From JAENVT01 sp031404635 (GTDB lineage: Bacteria > Actinomycetota > Acidimicrobiia > Acidimicrobiales > Ilumatobacteraceae): a stretch of DNA of 11,339 bases. Where the stretch lies: NCBI GenBank assembly GCA_031404635.1, contig JANNHY010000204.1, forward strand, positions 1 to 11,339, given 5' to 3'. The position numbers and the translations under genes are program-made. Positions 7,171 through 11,339 of this stretch are shown piece after piece. The notes beneath the pieces were generated by a model. That model saw nothing but the letters and a program-made list of their open reading frames with translations, searched no databases and had not been told where the DNA came from. Within the stretch, counting starts at the first letter, position 1, and the number at the start of each line of letters is the position of its first letter.

Positions 7171-8241
7171 ATGACCAGCTACCCCGGATTCTCCACCGCG
7201 CGGATGGATACCATCTTCGCCTTGACGTCGCGCGTCTCGGCGATGGCCGCCGTGGAAGCTGCGGTGGCCGCCGCACAGGGAGCGGCAGGCGACATCCCGG
7301 CGGAAGCGGCTGCAGCGATCGTCGCCGGGTGCGCCGAGCCGGTCAGCGTCGAGATCCTGGCGGATGGCTGGCAGGTCGGCACCCCGGTACTCGGACTGCT
7401 CGACGCACTGAGGTCGCGACTGCCCGACGGTGCCGGCGCGTTCTTGCACCATGGTTTGACGACGCAAGACGTAGTCGACACAGCGACCATGATGCTGGTG
7501 GGCGAGGCCATACGCCATCTGCGTCAGCTGGCCGTAGATGCGGCCTCGTCGTTGCGAGCCATCATCGAGCGATCGGGCAGTGTCGCCACCATGGCCCGTT
7601 CGTTCCTGCAGCCCGCCGACGTGACGACGGTCGGGTTCCGCACGGCCTGTTGGCTCGATCAACTCGATCGCACCCGTCACCTCGCCGCGGCGGCCGAGAC
7701 GCCCGCGCAACTCGGCGGGTTGATCGGAGATCGCATGGGCATCAGCGACGGCGTCGTCGAAGCTGTCGCCAGTCACCTCAGGCTGCACGCCGCACGGCCG
7801 TGGCACGCTGACCGCGCCCCGATCATCGCCCTCGTCAACCTCGCCGCCGACTTCGCCCGCTGGGCCGAGAAGGTTGGCGCCGACATCGCTCAACTGGTGC
7901 AGCTCGGCGAGATCACGACTCGGGCCGGCGGATCCTCGGCTGCGGCCGGCAAGCGCAATCCGATCGACGCGATGCGGGCGATGGCAGCCGCCGAGGTCTG
8001 TCTCGGCATCGCGACCGTGATCACGCGCGCCAAGCCGCACGAGCTGGAACGCGGGCTCGGAAGCTGGCACGCCGAGTGGTTCGCCGTTCCGATCGTGTTC
8101 CAGACGGTCGGAGCAGCACTGGAGGCGATCGGCGCTGCCCTCGCTTCACTCGATGTCGAACCATCAGCGTTGGTCGTCGCCGACGATCGCCGCATCGCCG
8201 CAGATGCCTTCGTCACCTCGGTGCTTGAGCAATCGCCGTGA
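7171..8241 (+). CDS. pcaB: 3-carboxy-cis,cis-muconate cycloisomerase
   Basis: Member of the fumarase/aspartase superfamily that lactonises 3-carboxy-cis,cis-muconate to 4-carboxymuconolactone, a soluble tetrameric enzyme in this family. It is 356 residues, close to the short (about 350) bacterial forms; others reach 450. Visible: the early conserved block HHGLTTQD at 93-100 (usually HxGxTSQD) and the superfamily signature as GSSAAAGKRNP at 254-264. The usual Met-Pro-His/x of the signature loop is replaced by Ala-Ala-Gly, while the serines, Lys261 and Asn263 remain. The ATG lies three bases after the pcaG stop without a Shine-Dalgarno, so translation probably continues from pcaG. Identity rests mainly on family features plus its place after pcaHG; adenylosuccinate lyase-like enzymes share the fold, but the context makes PcaB by far the best call. 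Confidence 0.93.
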   Translation: MTSYPGFSTARMDTIFALTSRVSAMAAVEAAVAAAQGAAGDIPAEAAAAIVAGCAEPVSVEILADGWQVGTPVLGLLDALRSRLPDGAGAFLHHGLTTQDVVDTATMMLVGEAIRHLRQLAVDAASSLRAIIERSGSVATMARSFLQPADVTTVGFRTACWLDQLDRTRHLAAAAETPAQLGGLIGDRMGISDGVVEAVASHLRLHAARPWHADRAPIIALVNLAADFARWAEKVGADIAQLVQLGEITTRAGGSSAAAGKRNPIDAMRAMAAAEVCLGIATVITRAKPHELERGLGSWHAEWFAVPIVFQTVGAALEAIGAALASLDVEPSALVVADDRRIAADAFVTSVLEQSP

Positions 8242-8266
8242 CCTCGTTTGCGGCCACAGCGACTTT

Positions 8267-8887
8267 CTAAAAGCTCCCCTCGGCGAGTCGGTCGATGCCT
8301 TGAGTGAGGATCAGATCCTCGTGCAGCTCCATCCACACGTCGTGATACGAGCCGCACATCACGCCGGTGAACATCCGCTGGTCGCCCGCCTCCAGCGCTG
8401 TGCGGCTGCCGGCGAGCCGGGCGGCGTAGCCGTCGAAGCGCTTGGCGACCTCGGCGAACGCATGGCAGATCGGTTGGGCCTCGTCGTCGAGCACACCGAG
8501 GCGCTTGATGCACGACTCATCGTAAGCCTCGTCAGAGTGGTCGTTGGGTTCGCCGTTGCGCAGCTGCCAGTCGGAGCAAAGGGCTTTGAACGCCTCGTTC
8601 ATTCCTAGGAAGCGGTGGTATTTCTCGGCCAGGCCCTCCTTGAATCCGGGTCGACCGACATCTTCCTGCAAGGCGATCACGTGTGCCTCGCGACCATCCG
8701 GTGTCAGCTGCCACAGGCCACGGGCCTCGCGAAAATTGGTGTGCCCTTCCTCCTTCATCGCCTGCAGATGGGTGAGCACTTCGTCCTCCGGCAGCCCCGC
8801 CAACTCGGCGAGGCTTTCGACCTTGACGAAACCTTTGATGCGCAGCGCGTGATGGACCCTGAAGCGAGGGTGGGAGTCATGTGCCAT
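8267..8887 (-). CDS. Winged-helix domain protein of unknown function
   Basis: Hypothetical protein of 206 residues with no signal peptide or membrane segment. Residues about 12-66 look like a winged-helix DNA-binding fold: a helix-turn-helix-like stretch (LAELAGLPEDEV) followed by a short wing ending GLWQLTPDGRE. Residues about 85-205 form a helical domain with WQLRNGEPNDHSDEAYD at 107-123 and SYHDVWMELHEDL at 180-192. From memory, unchecked, these motifs recur in actinobacterial proteins labelled MarR-like or transcriptional regulator. The ATG at 8887 is preferred because TATTGT lies seven bases upstream, fitting a leaderless start; an in-frame ATG at 8908 would add seven residues and a GTG at 8896 three. 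It converges on pcaB with 25 bases between. Its position suggests, without proof, a role in controlling neighbours or sensing a metabolite. Confidence 0.8.
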   Translation of the reverse strand: MAHDSHPRFRVHHALRIKGFVKVESLAELAGLPEDEVLTHLQAMKEEGHTNFREARGLWQLTPDGREAHVIALQEDVGRPGFKEGLAEKYHRFLGMNEAFKALCSDWQLRNGEPNDHSDEAYDESCIKRLGVLDDEAQPICHAFAEVAKRFDGYAARLAGSRTALEAGDQRMFTGVMCGSYHDVWMELHEDLILTQGIDRLAEGSF

Positions 8888-8894
8888 CCGTCTC

Positions 8895-8900
8895 ACAATA
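8895..8900 (-). promoter_or_regulatory. Possible -10 element of the winged-helix gene
   Basis: TATTGT on the minus strand fits TANNNT and ends seven bases before ATG at 8887, compatible with a leaderless or near-leaderless transcript. It stands back to back with the -10 of the divergent methyltransferase gene. If the GTG at 8896 or the ATG at 8908 is the real start, this call is void. Confidence 0.4.
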
Positions 8901-8909
8901 CTCCTCATC

Positions 8910-8915
8910 TACAGT
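8910..8915 (+). promoter_or_regulatory. -10 element of the MetE-like gene; probably leaderless
   Basis: TACAGT (TANNNT) is followed by six bases and then the ATG at 8922. No Shine-Dalgarno is present. The geometry is the same as at pobA and the aldo/keto reductase. The -35 position would fall in the start of the divergent gene and shows no good match. Confidence 0.55.
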
Positions 8916-8921
8916 CCGGTC

Positions 8922-10028
8922 ATGAGCCCGATCGAACCACCGTTTCGCGCCGATCACGTTGGCAGCCTGTTGCGCCCCAAGGCGGTGCTCGATTCCCGCG
9001 CCCAATTCGCGACCGGCTCGATGACGGCCGCCGAGAAACGCGCAGTCGAAGACGAAGCCATCGCTCAGGCTGTAGGGCGGTTGGAATCGGTCGGCATGCG
9101 TAGCATCACCGACGGCGAGTTTCGGCGTGCCTGGTTCCACCTCGACTTTCTGGAACAGCTCGCCGGGGTGGAGGTCAGTGGAGCCATCGCCTCGAGTTCG
9201 AATTCGGCGGAGACTGTCAACTTCACGCCGCCACGCCTGGCAGTCACCGGTCCGCTGCGCCATGTCCACGACATCCAAGTCGACGACTTCAGCTACCTCG
9301 CCGGCATCACTACACAGACACCGAAGGTATCGATTCCATCTCCCACCAGGGTTCACTTCCGTGGCGGAGGGGCCGCGATTGACATCGAGTCGTACCCCGA
9401 CCTCGACGTGTTCTTCGCCGATCTCGCCCAGTGCTACCGCGACGAGATCGCCGCGCTCTACAAGGCCGGGTGCCGCTATATCCAGCTCGACGACACCAAC
9501 CTTGCGTACCTCTGCGATCCCAAGATGCGTGCCGGAGCCGTCGAACGCGGCGACGATCCCAACGAGTTGCCGCGGACCTATGCCGCGCTGATCAACGATG
9601 CGCTCAAGGGCAGGCCAGCCGATTTGACCGTCGGCATCCACCTGTGCCGGGGAAACTTCAGAAGCACATGGTTCGCCGAGGGCGGTTACGAACCGGTGGC
9701 CGAGGTGCTGTTCGGTGACCTCGATGTCGACGCCTATTTCCTCGAGTACGACGACGAGCGATCCGGTGACTTCGCCCCGTTGCGGTTCGTGCCTGACCGT
9801 AAGACGGTGGTGCTGGGGTTGATCACCTCGAAATTTGCCGCAATGGAGTCGATCGATGCCCTCGCCGAGCGGGTCGCCGAGGCCGCCAAATATGTGCCGA
9901 TCGAACAGCTTTGCCTGAGCCCGCAATGCGGCTTCAGCAGCACCGTGCACGGCAACGACATCACCGAAGACGTGCAGTGGGCAAAGCTGCGCCTTACGGT
10001 CGATGCCGCTGCCCATATCTGGCGCTAG
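8922..10028 (+). CDS. MetE C-terminal-like (cobalamin-independent methionine synthase family) methyltransferase
   Basis: Single-domain member of the MetE/YxjG-type family, 368 residues against about 750 for full MetE, so it is the catalytic barrel only. The family moves a methyl group to a thiol such as homocysteine on a zinc ion. The N-terminal motif FRADHVGSLLRP at 8-19 is typical. Probable zinc ligands: His240 and Cys242 (GIHLCRG), Glu275 (FLEYDD) and Cys336 (SPQCGF); the 61-residue Glu-to-Cys spacing equals that in E. coli MetE. LDD at 189-191 matches a conserved substrate-binding region. The methyl donor of the short forms is uncertain and often not methyltetrahydrofolate-glutamate. It is transcribed apart from the pob/pca operon and converges on the aldo/keto reductase. 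A link to disposal of methyl groups from methoxylated aromatics is possible but speculative. Confidence 0.9.
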   Translation: MSPIEPPFRADHVGSLLRPKAVLDSRAQFATGSMTAAEKRAVEDEAIAQAVGRLESVGMRSITDGEFRRAWFHLDFLEQLAGVEVSGAIASSSNSAETVNFTPPRLAVTGPLRHVHDIQVDDFSYLAGITTQTPKVSIPSPTRVHFRGGGAAIDIESYPDLDVFFADLAQCYRDEIAALYKAGCRYIQLDDTNLAYLCDPKMRAGAVERGDDPNELPRTYAALINDALKGRPADLTVGIHLCRGNFRSTWFAEGGYEPVAEVLFGDLDVDAYFLEYDDERSGDFAPLRFVPDRKTVVLGLITSKFAAMESIDALAERVAEAAKYVPIEQLCLSPQCGFSSTVHGNDITEDVQWAKLRLTVDAAAHIWR

Positions 10029-10056
10029 GCGACCAGCGACTCAAATTTTGGCGGGC

Positions 10057-10941
10057 TCACATCCGCTCGAGCTCACCGCCGTCGAACAACGCCGTGATGC
10101 CGAAGTTGTCGATATCTGTCCGCAGCTCATCGGCCGACGGATTCCCAAGTTCACCCGCTCGCGACGCAGCCTCGAGCACGGTCGGTAGCAACGTGGCATC
10201 GCTGGTCGTGTTGAGGAACAGCTGCTTGTTGCCGAGCACGTACCGAACTGCCCTGCCGATCGCCGCGGGATCGGTGAGCGGTTCGTACCAGCTGAACTTG
10301 CCTTCTCTGCTGCCCGACCAGCGGCTGCGAGCAATGGCCTTGATCGTCTGCACTGCCACAACGCGTTCAGCACACAGTTCGAGGAGGGCCTCGAGGTCGG
10401 TGCGATAGTCGGGGCGTTCGAGCATGACGAAGTTGTACGGCAGCAACACCGAGTCGAAGTCGAATGCACGCAGGCTGCGCAGGTGCATAGCAGCAATTCG
10501 CACGCCGTGCCCGGTGACTCCGATGAAACGGCACAAGCCCTCGTCGCGCGCCTTGGCCAGAGCCTCGACTGCTCCACCTGGAGCGAACGCTGTCTCCCAT
10601 TCATCGGGTTCGACGAGATTGTGCAGCTGGATGAGGTCGACGTGGTCGACGGACATTCGGGTGAGCGACTCCTCCAGTTGTGCGCGGGCGGCGGCCCCCG
10701 ACCGTTCACCGGTCTTCGTCGCCAGGAACACCCTGTGGCGGTTGCCGGCCAGCCACGGCGCAAGGCGGAGCTCCGACTCGCCGTAACTGCGCGCCGTGTC
10801 GATGTGGTTGACGCCGGATGATTCGATCAACGCCATCGTGGCGTCGGCACGGGACTGGCTCATCTCTCCCATGGCCGCCGCACCGAAGATCACGCGGCTC
10901 GAAGCATGACCGGTACGACCGAAGGCTTGTGTGGGCAGCAT
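10057..10941 (-). CDS. Aldo/keto reductase
   Basis: NAD(P)H-dependent reductase of the aldo/keto reductase superfamily, cytoplasmic, 294 residues, a normal length for the TIM-barrel fold. The catalytic tetrad is complete: Asp48, Tyr53 (HIDTARSYGESE), Lys76 (LATKTGER) and His107 (LIQLHNL). LLPYNFVM at about 185-192 and the segment around 270-290 fit the barrel's later strands and the cofactor-binding end. The ATG at 10941 is chosen because the conserved N-terminus (FGRTGHASSRVIFG) starts just after it and TACCAT lies exactly six bases upstream; an ATG 57 bases further up adds only a poorly conserved tail. It shares its strand with coaE, 78 bases upstream, but appears to have its own promoter. 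Substrate unknown; aromatic aldehydes are one possibility. Confidence 0.92.
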   Translation of the reverse strand: MLPTQAFGRTGHASSRVIFGAAAMGEMSQSRADATMALIESSGVNHIDTARSYGESELRLAPWLAGNRHRVFLATKTGERSGAAARAQLEESLTRMSVDHVDLIQLHNLVEPDEWETAFAPGGAVEALAKARDEGLCRFIGVTGHGVRIAAMHLRSLRAFDFDSVLLPYNFVMLERPDYRTDLEALLELCAERVVAVQTIKAIARSRWSGSREGKFSWYEPLTDPAAIGRAVRYVLGNKQLFLNTTSDATLLPTVLEAASRAGELGNPSADELRTDIDNFGITALFDGGELERM

Positions 10942-10947
10942 CCGCGA

Positions 10948-10953
10948 ATGGTA
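10948..10953 (-). promoter_or_regulatory. -10 element of the aldo/keto reductase gene; probably leaderless
   Basis: TACCAT on the minus strand is followed by six bases and then ATG at 10941. No Shine-Dalgarno precedes this start. It is the third instance of the same spacing in the window. Confidence 0.5.
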
Positions 10954-10971
10954 CCTACTCGGCAAGGTACC
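10950..10971. repeat. Two GGTACC palindromes ten bases apart, overlapping the reductase promoter
   Basis: GGTACC occurs at 10950-10955 and 10966-10971, with starts 16 bases apart, and the first copy overlaps the proposed -10 element. This could be a paired operator half-site, or chance; no regulator is known to me for it. Confidence 0.3.
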
Positions 10972-11019
10972 CGGCGATCCACCGGAGCCGGTCGGCAATG
11001 GTGGCCGTTTACCGCACGG

Positions 11020-11339
11020 TCACGACGGCCGCCGATCAAGCCTGAAACCGTCGGGGAGTTGCGGCAGCGACGTCAGCGACTCCCAGAGTGCGTCGATCTG
11101 CCGATCGAGATCCTCGATCGTGCCAGCGTTGTCGATGACGAAGTCTGCGTCCCGCAGCCGGTCCTCCCTACTGGCCTGACGGGCGATCCGGGCGCGGGCG
11201 TCATCCTCGGTGAAGCCTCGATATCGCACCAATCGATCGACCTGCACGTCGATGGGGACGTCGACGACGATCTTCCCCTGGAGCCCCTGGCGGGGGTTCT
11301 CGGTGAGCAGCGGAATGTCGAGCACGACCACTTTGTCGG
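11020..11339 (-). CDS. coaE: Dephospho-CoA kinase, C-terminal part (start beyond window edge)
   Basis: Last step of coenzyme A synthesis: ATP-dependent phosphorylation of the 3'-hydroxyl of dephospho-CoA, in the cytoplasm. Only the final 105 residues are present; the family is about 200, so the P-loop half lies past the right edge. Visible: the VLDIPLLTE strand (usually VPLLFE), the VVDVPIDVQVDRLVRY segment, the arginine-rich lid RIARQASREDRL, and the closing ADFVIDNAGTIEDLDRQIDALW block, all characteristic of CoaE. It ends in TGA and is followed on the same strand by the aldo/keto reductase 78 bases later. This is a housekeeping gene and probably marks the edge of the catabolic region. Confidence 0.93.
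   Translation of the reverse strand, partial: DKVVVLDIPLLTENPRQGLQGKIVVDVPIDVQVDRLVRYRGFTEDDARARIARQASREDRLRDADFVIDNAGTIEDLDRQIDALWESLTSLPQLPDGFRLDRRPS

Noticed and set aside
6529..8070. 513-codon minus-strand open frame
   Set aside because: Antisense to pcaG and pcaB, with no recognisable motif.
8877..10016. 379-codon minus-strand open frame
   Set aside because: Antisense to the MetE-like gene, whose zinc-ligand motifs confirm the plus-strand frame.
10029..10056. Possible bidirectional terminator between the convergent MetE-like and reductase genes
   Set aside because: Only a short AT-rich imperfect palindrome is present, with no stable GC stem.
10981..10992. Small inverted repeat ACCGG-AG-CCGGT between coaE and the aldo/keto reductase, as a terminator
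   Set aside because: The loop is too small for the full stem and no T-run follows on the minus strand.
1..11339. Mobile element, CRISPR, defence system or RNA gene
   Set aside because: No transposase, integrase, repeat array, terminal repeat or tRNA-like fold was seen; gaps between genes are all about 110 bases or less.

Overview
The window is GC-rich chromosomal DNA from a bacterium that looks like an actinomycete (Actinomycetota, perhaps an acidimicrobiia-like lineage; that finer placement is inference). The reasons are frequent GTG starts, strong G/C bias at third codon positions, several genes that appear to be leaderless, and a hypothetical protein family that I recall only from actinobacteria. 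It is densely coding: the longest gap is about 110 bases. I see no rRNA, tRNA, CRISPR array, insertion sequence or phage gene.

Layout, left to right. (1) Positions 1-4471, minus strand: an upstream gene for the molybdenum-cofactor (large) subunit of a xanthine dehydrogenase/aldehyde oxidase-family hydroxylase, followed after 25 bases by a large fused indolepyruvate ferredoxin oxidoreductase that runs off the left edge. (2) Positions 4472-4582: a divergent control region. (3) Positions 4583-8241, plus strand: a tight operon pobA-pcaH-pcaG-pcaB, with gaps of 3, -4 and 3 bases. (4) Positions 8267-8887, minus: a winged-helix protein of unknown function. (5) Positions 8922-10028, plus: a single-domain MetE-like zinc methyltransferase, divergent from the previous gene across only 34 bases. 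(6) Positions 10057-10941, minus: an aldo/keto reductase. (7) Positions 11020-11339, minus: the C-terminal half of dephospho-CoA kinase (coaE), cut by the right edge.

The core is the upper protocatechuate branch of the beta-ketoadipate pathway. PobA hydroxylates 4-hydroxybenzoate to protocatechuate, PcaHG opens the ring with O2 to 3-carboxy-cis,cis-muconate, and PcaB lactonises that to 4-carboxymuconolactone. The later steps (pcaC/pcaD or pcaL, pcaIJ, pcaF) and a dedicated regulator are not in the window. The divergent molybdenum hydroxylase and 2-oxoacid oxidoreductase could feed aromatic aldehydes or aryl-pyruvates towards the same pathway, but this is inference from position only.

Nothing here is a clearly new system. 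The most useful observations are a repeated promoter geometry (TANNNT, exactly six bases, then the start codon) at three genes, a molybdenum-hydroxylase large subunit without its FAD and iron-sulfur partners in view, a degenerate lyase signature in PcaB, and a possible regulator-binding dyad between the divergent catabolic operons.
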